A DNA stretch of 64,000 bases. Origin: Pseudomonas frederiksbergensis. GTDB lineage: Bacteria > Pseudomonadota > Gammaproteobacteria > Pseudomonadales > Pseudomonadaceae. Position numbers and translations under genes: made by a program. Within the stretch, counting starts at the first letter, position 1; every line of letters starts with the position of its first letter. The stretch lies in assembly GCF_017114915.1 (NCBI RefSeq), contig NZ_JAAUOE010000001.1:245193-309192 (forward strand), given 5' to 3'. A model generated the notes under the pieces. That model searched no databases and had not been told where the DNA came from. It saw only the letters and a list, made by a program, of their open reading frames with translations. Positions 26,900 to 38,323 of the stretch are shown here, one piece after another.

Positions 26900-28600
26900 T
26901 CAGTCCTTGGTGACCCGATTGATTTCTTCAAGGCTGGTGATGCCTTGCATGGCCTTGAGCAGGCCCGACGTGCGCAGGTCGTTGAAACCGTCCTTGCGCA
27001 TCTGGGTGTCGATCTCCAGTGAATTGCCTTCGGCCATGATCAGCCGTTGCAATTCCGGTGTGTTCTTGACCACTTCATAAATCCCGACTCGGCCTTTGTA
27101 GCCACCGTTGCATTGATCGCAACCGACCGGTTCATAGATCGTGAATGAGCCGATACGTTCCTCGGGGAAGCCTTCCTTGAGCAGCGTCTCGCGGGGAATC
27201 TCGATGGGTTTCTTGCAATGAATGCACAGTTTGCGCGCCAGGCGCTGGGCGATGATCAGGCTGACCGAGGTCGCGATGTTGAACCCCTGAATCCCCATGT
27301 TGTGCAGGCGGGTCAGGGTTTGCGCGGCGCTGTTGGTGTGCAGGGTGGAAAGCACCATGTGCCCGGTCTGGGCGGCCTTGATGGCGATTTCGGCGGTTTC
27401 GAGGTCACGGATTTCGCCGACCATGATCACGTCCGGGTCCTGGCGCAGAAACGAGCGCAGCGCCTGGGCGAAGTCCAGTCCCTGGCGGGGATTGACGTTG
27501 ACCTGGTTGATGCCTTCGATGTTGATTTCTACCGGGTCCTCGGCGGTAGAAATATTGATGTCCACGGTGTTGAGGATGTTCAGGCCGGTATAGAGCGACA
27601 CGGTTTTGCCCGAGCCGGTGGGGCCGGTCACCAGGATCATCCCCTGTGGCTGCTTGAGGGCGGCCATGTACAGGTCTTTCTGTTCGGGTTCATAGCCGAG
27701 GGCGTCGATGCCCATTTGTGCGCTGGACGGATCGAGGATCCGGATCACGACCTTCTCGCCCCACAGGGTCGGCAGGGTGTTGACCCGGAAGTCGATGGAC
27801 TTGCTCTTGGACAGGCGCATCTTGATCCGCCCGTCCTGGGGTTTGCGCCGCTCGGAGATGTCGAGACTGGCCATGACCTTCAGCCGAGAAGCGATGCGGT
27901 TGGCCAGTTGCGCCGGTGGCTTGGCGACCTCATGCAGGATGCCATCGGTGCGCATCCGCACGCGGTAGGTTTTTTCATAAGGCTCGAAATGCAAGTCGGA
28001 AGAGCCGCTCTTGATCGCATCGAGCAACATCTTGTGGACGAAGCGCACCACGGGGGCATCATCGGCATCTTGCCCCACGAGGGCGTCCTGTTTCTGCTCA
28101 TCGACCGACTCGATGTCCAGCCCGTCGAGATCGACATCGGCCATGTCTTCCAGGCCGGTGGAGTGGTTGTCGAAGAATTTTTCGATGGCGTCGCTGAGCT
28201 TGTCTTCCTCTACCAGGATGGCTTCGGTGCTCAGCCCGGTGCTGAACTGGATATCATTGATGGCCTGATGATTGGTCGGATCGGAAACCCCCACGAACAG
28301 TTTGTTGCCCCGCCGCCAGAGGGGCAGGGCGTGGTGCTGACGGATCAGCTTCTCGCTGACCAGCCCGCGGGGTTGGGTGTCCTTGTCCAGGCAGTTGAGG
28401 TCCAGCAGGGCCATGCCGAAATGGTCTGAAGCGATCTCCGCGACCTGCCGGCTTTTCAGTAGTTTGTTCTGCACCAGACAGCTGACCAGCGAGATTCGAT
28501 CGCGTTGGGCTTGCTGATACGCCTGTTGCGCACTTTGATCAGTGATCAGCTCGGCCAGTACCAATTGTTTGGCCAAACCGCTAAGGGCAATGTCGTTCAT
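26900..28600 (-). CDS. pilB: PilB, type IV pilus extension ATPase
   Basis: A 566-residue GspE-type ATPase. The N-terminal MshEN domain (residues 1-150) may bind cyclic di-GMP. Then come Walker A GPTGSGKT (about 328), the Asp box (STAEDPVE), Walker B (DPDVIMVGEIRD), the His box (STLHTNSA), and a tetracysteine zinc motif CIHC...CDQC near 460-500. PilB drives pilin polymerisation. The gene heads the minus-strand operon pilBCD-coaE-yacG and is divergent from pilA. Confidence 0.96.
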   Translation of the reverse strand: MNDIALSGLAKQLVLAELITDQSAQQAYQQAQRDRISLVSCLVQNKLLKSRQVAEIASDHFGMALLDLNCLDKDTQPRGLVSEKLIRQHHALPLWRRGNKLFVGVSDPTNHQAINDIQFSTGLSTEAILVEEDKLSDAIEKFFDNHSTGLEDMADVDLDGLDIESVDEQKQDALVGQDADDAPVVRFVHKMLLDAIKSGSSDLHFEPYEKTYRVRMRTDGILHEVAKPPAQLANRIASRLKVMASLDISERRKPQDGRIKMRLSKSKSIDFRVNTLPTLWGEKVVIRILDPSSAQMGIDALGYEPEQKDLYMAALKQPQGMILVTGPTGSGKTVSLYTGLNILNTVDINISTAEDPVEINIEGINQVNVNPRQGLDFAQALRSFLRQDPDVIMVGEIRDLETAEIAIKAAQTGHMVLSTLHTNSAAQTLTRLHNMGIQGFNIATSVSLIIAQRLARKLCIHCKKPIEIPRETLLKEGFPEERIGSFTIYEPVGCDQCNGGYKGRVGIYEVVKNTPELQRLIMAEGNSLEIDTQMRKDGFNDLRTSGLLKAMQGITSLEEINRVTKD

Positions 28601-28673
28601 TGGGATTCCGGACGCAGACGGTTAATGACTTATAGCCTAGTCAAGCAGTGGAACCAAACCAGCCGGGGTGAGG

Positions 28674-28688
28674 TGACAAAAAGTGTCA
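28674..28688 (+). promoter_or_regulatory. Putative PilR binding palindrome
   Basis: TGACA (28674-28678) and TGTCA (28684-28688) face each other across five bases, 76-90 bp upstream of the sigma-54 promoter. PilR is reported to bind TGTC-containing sites upstream of pilA. Confidence 0.55.
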
Positions 28689-28761
28689 GATTGTGCGGTT
28701 TCTGGGAGTAGGAAAGGTCGTTGTCGTGATCTCGCGCCCCGCCCGCAGGGGCGTGCACGAC

Positions 28762-28778
28762 TTGGCATGACCTGTGCT
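28762..28778 (+). promoter_or_regulatory. Sigma-54 promoter of pilA
   Basis: TTGGCATG...TGCT with GG at 28764-28765 and GC at 28776-28777, exactly ten bases between, as required for RpoN. Predicted start near 28789, 38 bases before the pilA ATG. Confidence 0.85.
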
Positions 28779-28826
28779 GTACCCTGTTCAGATCATGAGA
28801 TTTCGACTCATGCATGGAGCCTGTCT

Positions 28827-29249
28827 ATGAAAAATCAAAATGGTTTTACCCTGATCGAACTGCTGATCGTGGTGGCGATCATCGGGATTCTGGCGACGTT
28901 TGCGCTGCCGCAGTATTCGAAATATCAAGCGCGGGCGAAGGTCACCGCTGCGGTTGCAGAAATCTCGGCACTGAAGGTGCCTTTCGAAGACGTTATCAAT
29001 CAAGGCACCGATATTGCCGCCCCCGCCGGGATCGGCGCGACGAGCCCCACGGGTAATTGCACGATTACGGCGACGGGTACCGCTTCTACCGGTGCGGGCA
29101 CTATTGGCTGCACGATTCTCAACGCACCGGGGCCGGTGCTGGGCAAAACCGTTACGCTTACGCGCACACTCAACGGTGGCTGGACGTGCGCTACGACAGT
29201 CGAGCAGGAATACGCGCCTAAAGGCTGCCCTACTGCCGCCGCTAGCTGA
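28827..29249 (+). CDS. pilA: PilA, type IV major pilin
   Basis: A 140-residue prepilin with leader MKNQNG, cleavage before FTLIELLIVV, and Glu5 of the mature protein. The globular domain is Gly/Thr/Ala rich with four cysteines (NCTIT, GCTIL, WTCATT, GCPTAA), so two disulphides are possible. Length and alpha-1 sequence fit a group I-like pilin. The sigma-54 promoter upstream and divergent pilB match the standard pilA-pilBCD locus. No tRNA gene follows it. Confidence 0.95.
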   Translation: MKNQNGFTLIELLIVVAIIGILATFALPQYSKYQARAKVTAAVAEISALKVPFEDVINQGTDIAAPAGIGATSPTGNCTITATGTASTGAGTIGCTILNAPGPVLGKTVTLTRTLNGGWTCATTVEQEYAPKGCPTAAAS

Positions 29250-29560
29250 TCTATTGTCATCCCGCCAATGCCCCGCGTTTCACGACGCGGGGCATTTTTT
29301 TCGTCATTTGGGGGCGATTCAGAACGTGACGCCCCCCAAAATCACGGCCTTATGCCTGCGTTAAAACCCGCAAGTTGCATGTAGATAATTTCGCACTCAT
29401 GCATTTTGCATGATTTCGAAGAGTGTCTTTTTTATTAAGTTATTGATTTATAGGTGTTTATTCTTTGAGGAGTAGTTGGCATAGCGTTCGCACTATCCCT
29501 GTTAACCCTGCTGACAAGGCGACATGCAGCAGACTTTCCAGAAGAACAGGAGTTACTCGT
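29250..29560. other. Intergenic region between pilA and the BON gene
   Basis: It contains the pilA terminator and, at 29397-29413, the palindrome TCATGCA-TTT-TGCATGA, which looks like an operator. The rest is AT-rich and probably holds the BON gene promoter. No gene seen. Confidence 0.5.
29267..29302 (+). terminator. Terminator after pilA
   Basis: ATGCCCCGCG-TTTCACGA-CGCGGGGCAT and seven T, 18 bp past the pilA stop. Confidence 0.93.
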
Positions 29561-29917
29561 ATGAAGAAGTTCGCTATCGCTGCCGCGACTGCTACCGCGC
29601 TGACCCTGACCATGGCAAGCGCTGCATTTGCACAGGCCACTCAGGCGACTCATGCCCCAATGATGCTGGCCGCCGGTGAAGTCACTGAAGTGAAAGAGGA
29701 TGTTTCCGACACCTGGATCACGACCAAAGTCAAAGCAGACCTGGTAACCGAAAAAGGCATCCCAGGCACCGACATCAAGGTCGAAACCAACAAAGGCGTT
29801 GTTTCCCTATCTTCCACCACCGTGCTGACAGATGCTCAGAAAACAACCGCCGTGCAAATCGCCAAGAACATCAAAGGCGTCAAAGCGGTGTCCGCTGACG
29901 GCCTGAAAGCCCAGTAA
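29561..29917 (+). CDS. Periplasmic BON-domain protein (OsmY-like)
   Basis: A 118-residue protein with a signal peptide (MKKFAIAAATATALTLTMASAAFA, residues 1-24) and one BON domain at about 50-118 (DTWITTKVKADLVTEKGIPG...VKVETNKGVVSLSS...IAKNIKGVKAV). BON domains bind phospholipid membranes and occur in stress-induced periplasmic proteins. AGGAG lies nine bases ahead of the ATG. It forms its own unit with a terminator at 30025. Confidence 0.87.
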   Translation: MKKFAIAAATATALTLTMASAAFAQATQATHAPMMLAAGEVTEVKEDVSDTWITTKVKADLVTEKGIPGTDIKVETNKGVVSLSSTTVLTDAQKTTAVQIAKNIKGVKAVSADGLKAQ

Positions 29918-30024
29918 GGAAAGGCTTCTCGCCTGGACCGGGAGAAGGAGCGACAGACGGGCCGAGCCATACGTCTGCCGCAGCTTGGAGTTCATGCGAA
30001 AGGCCACAGGACGTGGCCATTGCA

Positions 30025-30059
30025 GGCCCCGGCATTCGTGTCGGGGCTTGTTCTGTTTG
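30025..30059 (+). terminator. Terminator after the BON gene
   Basis: GCCCCG-GCATTCGTGT-CGGGGC followed by TTGTTCTGTTT. Confidence 0.7.
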
Positions 30060-30083
30060 CAGGCTCCATATTGGTTTGTGGAT

Positions 30084-30383
30084 TCAATTACCGCGTTTGC
30101 TGGTGATTTGAACCAACCGGTTTCCTTCAAAGCGCAGGTATTGGTACATCCCGCTGTTGGGCCCGTAGGTCCATTCCTCGACCTGAAACTCTTCCCGTCG
30201 ATTGGCGCTGCGCTTGTAGCCCAGCAGGTCGCGGGCTACGGGCTCTCCGCATTTTTGCAGCACTTCGCTGGACCTGTCCCCCACGCTGATCAATTGACTG
30301 CCACAGCGCAGGGTATCGGCCGCCGCTGCCTGGCCGGCAGCCAGCAGCAGGGCCAGATTCAGCAGCCATCGCGCGCTCATCAC
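30084..30383 (-). CDS. DUF2845 secreted protein
   Basis: A 99-residue protein with a signal peptide (to about residue 21, ending GQAAAA) and a DUF2845 domain: LRCGSQLISVGDRSSEVLQKCGEP with two cysteines, then WTYGPNSGMYQYLRFEGNRLVQI. The fold resembles SmpA/BamE-like small periplasmic domains. Its start overlaps the stop of the large DUF748 gene as ATGA, so the two are translated together and may act in the same envelope process. Confidence 0.8.
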   Translation of the reverse strand: MMSARWLLNLALLLAAGQAAAADTLRCGSQLISVGDRSSEVLQKCGEPVARDLLGYKRSANRREEFQVEEWTYGPNSGMYQYLRFEGNRLVQITSKRGN

Positions 30384-33331
30384 TCAGCATCCAGATGCAT
30401 GGCCGTCACTACGCGGCCATCGCTTTCGGCCTCACCGAGGCTGGCGTCGATGAAGTACACGCGGTCATCGGCCAACTGACCTTTGTCCACCAGATAGTCC
30501 TTGATGCTGCTGGCCCGTTCTTGCCCCAGTTGGCGCAACAGCACCTCGCTGGAGCTCCAGAAGTCGATCACGCTTTCACGCATTTTTTTGCTGCGCTCTT
30601 CCTTGCCCAGGTCCTTCCATTCCGCGGGCGGCTGGATCTTGAGGCGCGTGCGGTAGATCCCTTCGAGCAGCGGGCCTTTTTCATTGTCCGGCACTTGCAG
30701 TAATGAAGCCTGGGCCGGCACTTTGTCACCGCGGCGCTGGAGCATTTTGTAGTAGTTGTACTGGTATTCCCGTTCCAGGCGTTGCTCGGCGAGCAGCGGG
30801 CCGTCGCTGCTCTTGGCGGCAGTGCCTTCGATTTCCAGACGCAGGGCCGGACGCTCCTTGAGCGCCTGGGACAGTTTGATCAGTGTCGCTTCGGCCTCCT
30901 TGCTCAAGTCACTTGAACCTGGTGCAAACGCCACGGTACCCAGGTCCTCTGAACCAGCGCCGCTGACCAGCCCGCCAATCATCTTGAACGGTGCCGCAGC
31001 CGCTTTCACGATCAGATTGCGCAGGGTCTGCCAGATAATTGGCATGACACTGAACTGCGGGTTATTCAGGTCGCCGCTCACCGGCAGTTCGATGGAAATC
31101 TTGCCGTCGACATCCTTGAGCAAGGCAATCGCCAGTTTCAGCGGCAGGCTCACCGCGTCCGGGCTGTCGACTTTTTCACCCAGTTGCAGCTGCTCGACCA
31201 CCACTTTGTTTTCGGCCTGGAGCTGGCCGTTGGTGATCCGGTAATGCAGATCGAGATTGAGTCGGCCCTTGCGGATGCGGTAACCGGCAAATTTGCCGGA
31301 GTAGGGCGTCAGGGTGGTCAGTTCCACCCGTTTGAAACTGGTGGCAATGTCCAGGCTGGCCATTGGGTCGAACGGGTTGACCGAGCCCTTGATGGTCACC
31401 GGCGCATAGCGGTCGACCTTGCCTTTGACGTCGACGCTGGCCGGTTTTGCCTGGCGGCTGTCGATGGCGCCGATCTTCCCGTTCAGCTGTTGAATGGCCG
31501 TTGCAAAGTTTGGGGTCAGGCTGAAGTCGGCGAAATTCGCCGAACCGTCATTGATGGCAATGCCGCCAATGTGGATGCCCAGCGGTTTTTCTTTTCCGGC
31601 TGCCGGTTTGGTCGCGGCGGTTGCGGTCGTTGTGGCGCCGGAGTCGGCCGGTTGCGGGATCAGCAGGTCATCAATATTGGTTGTGCGGTCATCGTTGATC
31701 ATGAAGCGCGCATAGGGCTGGAACAGGTTGACCTTGTCGATCGACAGGCTATCGCCATGTTGATAGTTCAATCCTTCGAGCACCAACTGCTGCCACTTGA
31801 GGAAGTCGCGGGTTTTCAGGGTGTCGAGGGTATGCAACTGATCGATCTGGGCTTTACCTGTGACGCCGAACGCCAGCGGCTCGGTGCTTTTCAAGTCGAC
31901 TGCCAGATCACTGCCCAGCATGCCACTGCGCAGTTCGAGGCGAATGAACGGGTTGATGTAGGACTGGGCGACGCGCAGGTCGATATCCCTGGTCTGCACG
32001 TTCAGTTTGGCGTTGATCGGGGCCAGATTGACCGTGCCGTCCGCCATGATCTTGCCTTGCTTGCCCACGCCCGTGTCGAGCTTGAGGTTGAAAGGGGAAC
32101 CATTGAGGCTGTCGAAATTTTGCAGGTCGAGGTTCAACGGACCCAGCTCCAGCGCCACGGCGGGTTGTGCCTTGCGGTCGGCCAGGTGCACCTGATAATT
32201 GCGCAGTTGCACGTCTTTGAGCAGTACCTGCCAGGGCTTGCTCGGTGCGGTTGGTTCGGGCTGCGGTGAATCGGCTGCCGCGGGTGTGCTGGTGGGTTCG
32301 GCGTTGGCTTTGGCCGCCTGTTTGGACGGCTGGCTGGCGAACAGTTTTTGCCAGTCGAGTTGCCCGTCGGCTTCGAGGGCGGCCCAGGTTTCCAGTTTCT
32401 GGCTGCGGATCTTGCCGACCACCACTTGCTGTTTGGCCAGGTCCACGGTGGTTTCGCTGATGTCCAGCCGCTCGAGCTTCGCCAGCGGTCGGCCGTCCGG
32501 CGCCTTGATGGCGAAAGGCGCGACGCTGACGGCGACGTTGTTCAGCAGCAGTTCGGTGCCCTTGTTCAGATTGAGTTTGTAGTCGGTGCTGAGGCTGACG
32601 ACGCCGTTTTCCAGGACCAGTGGCACAGCATCGCGCACATAGGGCCAGAAGGATTTCATCTTGCCATCGGTGATTTTCAGCTTACCTTCGGAGGCGATCG
32701 GGCTCAGGCTGAAGTTGCCGGTCCAGTCGATTTGCCCGCCGGCCGGGCCGACTGCGACCAGGGTCATATCGGCGTTGTCATCGGGCAGGGTACTGAGGTT
32801 TTTCAGCTCGAAATCGAGTTTGTCGTAGAGGAACTCGATGGGCTCGCTGGGCCGGGCATCTTCGAAGTGCACATAGCCGCCAGCCAGCTTGATTCGCTCC
32901 ACGCGCAGCGGGAAGGGTTTGGCGTCCGGGTCGACCGGGGTTGGTTCGCTGGCGGGTATTTTGAACAGCCCGAGCAGGTTGAGCTGGCCGTCCTTGCCGA
33001 AGAGGATTTCAGTCTTGGGTTTGTCCAGCTCGATGTCGGACAGGTGTAGCGCCTTGGTCCACAGGCTGTCGATCTGCAGGTTGGCGTACAGGCGTTCGAA
33101 GCCCAGTTGTTCCTTACCCGGCTCGCCGATGACCAAACCCCAAAGGGTGACTTCAAGGCTGAAAGGATTGAGTTCGATCCGCGAAATCGTCGCGGGCGTC
33201 GTGGCGTAGTTGGCCAGTTGCTGGTTGGCAACCCGCAACGCGATGCCCGGCAATATCAGAAACCCCAACAGGCTATAAAGAGCCAGGGCAGTCAACAAGG
33301 CGCCGATAGCGCGAATCAATCCTTTGGGCAT
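30380..33331 (-). CDS. DUF748 large AsmA-like envelope protein with OmpA-like C-terminus
   Basis: A protein of about 983 residues with one N-terminal membrane anchor (residues 6-30, GALLTALALYSLLGFLILPG) and a long periplasmic part of repeated beta-strand segments, as in AsmA/TamB-like DUF748 proteins. A Pro/Ala/Thr-rich linker lies near 340-370. After residue 800 an OmpA-like portion (GTVAFAPGSSDLSKEAEATL...LRLEIEGTA) suggests peptidoglycan contact. Such proteins are proposed to help move phospholipid between membranes. Starts at 33376 or 33331 are both possible; I prefer 33331 (MPKGLIRAIG). Confidence 0.82.
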   Translation of the reverse strand: MPKGLIRAIGALLTALALYSLLGFLILPGIALRVANQQLANYATTPATISRIELNPFSLEVTLWGLVIGEPGKEQLGFERLYANLQIDSLWTKALHLSDIELDKPKTEILFGKDGQLNLLGLFKIPASEPTPVDPDAKPFPLRVERIKLAGGYVHFEDARPSEPIEFLYDKLDFELKNLSTLPDDNADMTLVAVGPAGGQIDWTGNFSLSPIASEGKLKITDGKMKSFWPYVRDAVPLVLENGVVSLSTDYKLNLNKGTELLLNNVAVSVAPFAIKAPDGRPLAKLERLDISETTVDLAKQQVVVGKIRSQKLETWAALEADGQLDWQKLFASQPSKQAAKANAEPTSTPAAADSPQPEPTAPSKPWQVLLKDVQLRNYQVHLADRKAQPAVALELGPLNLDLQNFDSLNGSPFNLKLDTGVGKQGKIMADGTVNLAPINAKLNVQTRDIDLRVAQSYINPFIRLELRSGMLGSDLAVDLKSTEPLAFGVTGKAQIDQLHTLDTLKTRDFLKWQQLVLEGLNYQHGDSLSIDKVNLFQPYARFMINDDRTTNIDDLLIPQPADSGATTTATAATKPAAGKEKPLGIHIGGIAINDGSANFADFSLTPNFATAIQQLNGKIGAIDSRQAKPASVDVKGKVDRYAPVTIKGSVNPFDPMASLDIATSFKRVELTTLTPYSGKFAGYRIRKGRLNLDLHYRITNGQLQAENKVVVEQLQLGEKVDSPDAVSLPLKLAIALLKDVDGKISIELPVSGDLNNPQFSVMPIIWQTLRNLIVKAAAAPFKMIGGLVSGAGSEDLGTVAFAPGSSDLSKEAEATLIKLSQALKERPALRLEIEGTAAKSSDGPLLAEQRLEREYQYNYYKMLQRRGDKVPAQASLLQVPDNEKGPLLEGIYRTRLKIQPPAEWKDLGKEERSKKMRESVIDFWSSSEVLLRQLGQERASSIKDYLVDKGQLADDRVYFIDASLGEAESDGRVVTAMHLDAE

Positions 33332-33437
33332 GTGCGGTTTCAACTGTCGGAATCGGAGTGCCTTGGAGTATGGCATGCGTTTGCGGTTCCGAAGCAATCA
33401 CGCTTTATAGGATTTGTCTGATTATCGGTATGGATTT

Positions 33438-34454
33438 TCAGAGCTGCAGAATCAGCGTTTTCAGCGGCGGCTGTTGATCCATCGACGGAAAGTCACTGCC
33501 CGGTGTCAACACGCTCCACTCTCGCACCGGGCGCCCGGCCTTCTCTGCGCAGCGCAGCACCTGTTCGCGCCAATCGTCCATGCCGACCTTCGCCAGGTTG
33601 TTGCAGCAGATCAGTACGCCGTCTTCGGCAGTGGTCAGCAGTGCCGGTTTGAGCAGGCTCTGATAGTCGCGCAACAGGTCGACGGTGCCGAAAGCGCTCT
33701 TGGCCCAGGCCGGTGGATCGAGCAGCACCAGATCGTATTGACGCGGGTCCAGGCGTTGATAGCTCGGCAGTTTCTGCCCGCGCCGCTGGCTGATCGGCAG
33801 GCCGGCCAATTGACGGATCGCCGGGAAGTAATCGGACTGGATGAATTCCATTGTCGGTAATTGCGGATTGAGCAGGCCGTTCTCACGGCCGACCGCCAGA
33901 TTGCCTTCGGCAAAGTCCAGGTTGCACACCTCGCTTGCTCCACCGGCCGCGGCACAGAGGCCGACGCCACAGGTGTAGGCAAACAGGTTCAGCACACTTT
34001 TGTTTTTGCTGTGTGCCTTGACCCAGCCACGGGCATTGCGAAGGTCGAGGAACAGCAACGGATCCTGACCGGCATGGCGCCCGCGAACCCGATAATTGAG
34101 CCCCCATTCGTGACCGATCAAATCTTGCAGGGCGGCCTCGTCGGCGCGGTAGACAGTGTCTTCGCGGTCGATGCGTGAGTTGCCGCGGGAGCGATCGTTG
34201 TAGACCAGCAGGGTGTCGAGGCCCAGCTGTTGATTGACGGTCTCGTGCAATTGGAGCAAGGCGTCACGCTCCAGCGCCTGGTGAAAACTTTGCACCAACA
34301 GTTGCGGGCCGTAGCGGTCGATGGTCAAGCCGCCGGCACCTTCCTGGCTGCCGTGGAACAGGCGATAGCAATCGGTGCCTTGTTGATGCAGCTCGGCGAG
34401 CAGGTCCTGGCGACGATCGAGGGCGGCGCACAGCGCCTGATTCAAGGAAGACAT
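33438..34454 (-). CDS. Class I SAM-dependent methyltransferase, probably rRNA m5C/RlmI-type
   Basis: A 338-residue protein. The N-terminal part (YRLFHGSQEGAGGLTIDRYG) resembles the RlmI/RlmK RNA-binding region. The Rossmann motif is LNLFAYTCGVGLCAAAGGA (about 156-174), and the active-site-like motif DPPAWAKS is near 245. It is likely an rRNA methyltransferase, but the substrate base cannot be read from sequence. It is separated from acs by a perfect 28-bp palindrome. Confidence 0.82.
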   Translation of the reverse strand: MSSLNQALCAALDRRQDLLAELHQQGTDCYRLFHGSQEGAGGLTIDRYGPQLLVQSFHQALERDALLQLHETVNQQLGLDTLLVYNDRSRGNSRIDREDTVYRADEAALQDLIGHEWGLNYRVRGRHAGQDPLLFLDLRNARGWVKAHSKNKSVLNLFAYTCGVGLCAAAGGASEVCNLDFAEGNLAVGRENGLLNPQLPTMEFIQSDYFPAIRQLAGLPISQRRGQKLPSYQRLDPRQYDLVLLDPPAWAKSAFGTVDLLRDYQSLLKPALLTTAEDGVLICCNNLAKVGMDDWREQVLRCAEKAGRPVREWSVLTPGSDFPSMDQQPPLKTLILQL

Positions 34455-34508
34455 GCTGGGCGCCTTGCAGGGGAGAATTGGGGGCGCGGGAGTTTAACAG
34501 CTATGGAC

Positions 34509-34536
34509 TGATCGTTCCCACGCGTGGGAACGATCA
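34509..34536. repeat. Perfect 28-bp palindrome
   Basis: Fourteen-base arms centred between 34522 and 34523 (left half TGATCGTTCCCACG). It lies 14 bp past the acs stop and may end acs transcription, although no long T-run follows. GTTCCCACGC is a common dispersed motif in pseudomonads. Confidence 0.85.
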
Positions 34537-34549
34537 TTGCGCGAACGAT

Positions 34550-36487
<1,938 letters not shown>

Positions 36488-36492
36488 GACGG

Positions 36493-36507
36493 TTCCTTAT
36501 TCTTGTT
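36493..36507 (-). promoter_or_regulatory. Probable Hfq/Crc site at the acs RBS
   Basis: On the minus strand AACAAGAATAAGGAA combines an exact AANAANAA motif (36500-36507) with the Shine-Dalgarno (36493-36498). Confidence 0.6.
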
Positions 36508-36537
36508 TTGCGACAAGAGGGGAGCTGCGCGACCCTC

Positions 36538-36625
36538 GTAGGAGCTGGCTTGCCAGCGAAAGCGATGGATCAGTCAACACACGTGTGGACTGACACACCA
36601 CCTTCGCTGGCAAGCCAGTTCCTAC
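36538..36625. repeat. REPIN (GCTGGCAAGCCAG family)
   Basis: GTAGGAGCTGGCTTGCCAGC at 36538 and its inverted partner ending 36625 (TTCGCTGGCAAGCCAGTTCC) enclose a 42-bp spacer holding ACACACGTGTGG. This is a different REP subfamily from the one at 4342 and 14765. Confidence 0.88.
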
Positions 36626-36658
36626 AAGGTTAGTACCGTCTGTAGGACTGGCGTCAGA

Positions 36659-38323
36659 TCACCCGCGGTGACGACCGCGGAAGTAGTTGATCAGGCCTTG
36701 GGTGGAGGCATCTTCGGCCAGGGTTTCTTCGCTGCCGACCAGACGGTTGTAGACGCCTTTGCCCAGCTCCTTGCCCAGCTCCACGCCCCACTGATCGAAG
36801 GCGTTGATGCCCCAGATCACGCTTTGCACGAAGACTTTGTGTTCGTACATCGCCACCAGTGCGCCGAGGCGACGCGGGCTGATGCGCTCGACCACCAGGG
36901 TGTTGCTCGGACGGTTGCCCGGAATCACCTTGTGCGCTGCGAGCTTTTTCACGTCGGCTTCACTCATGCCTTTGTCGCGCAGCTCGGCTTCGGCTTCGGC
37001 AAGGGTCTTGCCGAGCATCAGTGCCTGGCTTTGCGACAGGCAGTTGGCGTACAGCCACTGGTGGTGGTCGGACACCGGGTTGAAGCTGACGATCGGCACG
37101 ATAAAGTCGGCCGGAATCAGTTGGGTGCCCTGGTGCAGCAACTGGTGGTAAGCGTGCTGACCGTTGCAGCCGACGCCGCCCCAGATCACCGGGCCGGTAT
37201 CGGTGGACACAGGCGTGCCGTCCTGGCGCACGCTCTTGCCGTTGGATTCCATGTCCAGCTGTTGCAAGTGCTTGGTGATGTTGCGCAGGTAGTGGTCGTA
37301 CGGCAGGATCGCGTGGCTCTGCGCGCCCCAGAAATTGCCGTACCAGACGCCGAGCAACGCCAGCAGCACCGGCATGTTCTGTTCGAATGGCGCGCTCTGG
37401 AAATGCTGGTCCATGGTGTAGGCACCGGACAGCAGCTCCTTGAAGTTCGACATGCCGATGGCCAGGGCAATTGGCAAACCGATGGCCGACCACAGCGAGT
37501 AACGGCCGCCGACCCAATCCCACATCGGGAAGATGTTCTCTTCGCGAATACCGAACGCCACCGCCGCCGCGTTGTTGCTGGAAACGGCGATGAAGTGACG
37601 GTACAGCTCGGCTTCCGAACCGCCCTGAGCCAGGTACCAGGCGCGTGCGGCCTGGGCGTTTTTCAGGGTTTCGAGGGTGTTGAAGGATTTCGACGAGACG
37701 ATGAACAGCGTGGTCTCGGCGCGCAGCTTCATGGTCAGTTCGTGGAATTCGCTGCCGTCGATGTTCGCCAGGTAATGGCAGCGCACGCCTTTCTGGGCGT
37801 AGGACAGCAGCGCTTCGGACACCAGTTCAGGGCCGAGGAACGAGCCGCCGATGCCGATGTTCACCACGTCGGTGATAGGCTTTTCGGTGTAACCGCGCCA
37901 CAGACCGTCATGGATACGGCCCACGAGGTCGGTGATCTGGTTCAGCACTTTATGCACGTCGGGCATCACATTGACGCCGTTGACCGACAGTTTGTCGCCC
38001 ACTGGGCGGCGCAGTGCGGTGTGCAGGGCCGGACGACCTTCGGAAGAGTTGACGATCTCGCCCGAGAACAGCGCTTTGATCGCGCCCTGCAGGTCGACTT
38101 CGTTGGCCAGGCCTACCAGCAGGTTGCGGGTCTCGGCGTTGATCAGGTTCTTCGAGTAGTCGAGAAACAGGCCGCAGCTGCTGAGGGTGAATTGAGTAAA
38201 ACGCTGCGGATCGGCATTAAAGGCTTCGCGCATGCTGAAATCCTGCATGGCTTGGCGGTGGTCATTCAGCGCTTGCCAAGCGGGCAGAGCGGTAACGTCG
38301 TGAGGAGTGCGGTAATACGCCAT
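36659..38323 (-). CDS. pgi: Pgi, glucose-6-phosphate isomerase
   Basis: A 554-residue enzyme, normal for the family. Both signatures are present: [16 protein letters not shown] near residue 270 and [18 protein letters not shown] near 500. It interconverts glucose-6-phosphate and fructose-6-phosphate; in pseudomonads, which use the Entner-Doudoroff route, it works mainly in the gluconeogenic and cyclic direction. The ATG at 38323 ([10 protein letters not shown]) was chosen; an upstream in-frame start adds a basic stretch not typical of Pgi. Confidence 0.96.
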   Translation of the reverse strand: MAYYRTPHDVTALPAWQALNDHRQAMQDFSMREAFNADPQRFTQFTLSSCGLFLDYSKNLINAETRNLLVGLANEVDLQGAIKALFSGEIVNSSEGRPALHTALRRPVGDKLSVNGVNVMPDVHKVLNQITDLVGRIHDGLWRGYTEKPITDVVNIGIGGSFLGPELVSEALLSYAQKGVRCHYLANIDGSEFHELTMKLRAETTLFIVSSKSFNTLETLKNAQAARAWYLAQGGSEAELYRHFIAVSSNNAAAVAFGIREENIFPMWDWVGGRYSLWSAIGLPIALAIGMSNFKELLSGAYTMDQHFQSAPFEQNMPVLLALLGVWYGNFWGAQSHAILPYDHYLRNITKHLQQLDMESNGKSVRQDGTPVSTDTGPVIWGGVGCNGQHAYHQLLHQGTQLIPADFIVPIVSFNPVSDHHQWLYANCLSQSQALMLGKTLAEAEAELRDKGMSEADVKKLAAHKVIPGNRPSNTLVVERISPRRLGALVAMYEHKVFVQSVIWGINAFDQWGVELGKELGKGVYNRLVGSEETLAEDASTQGLINYFRGRHRG

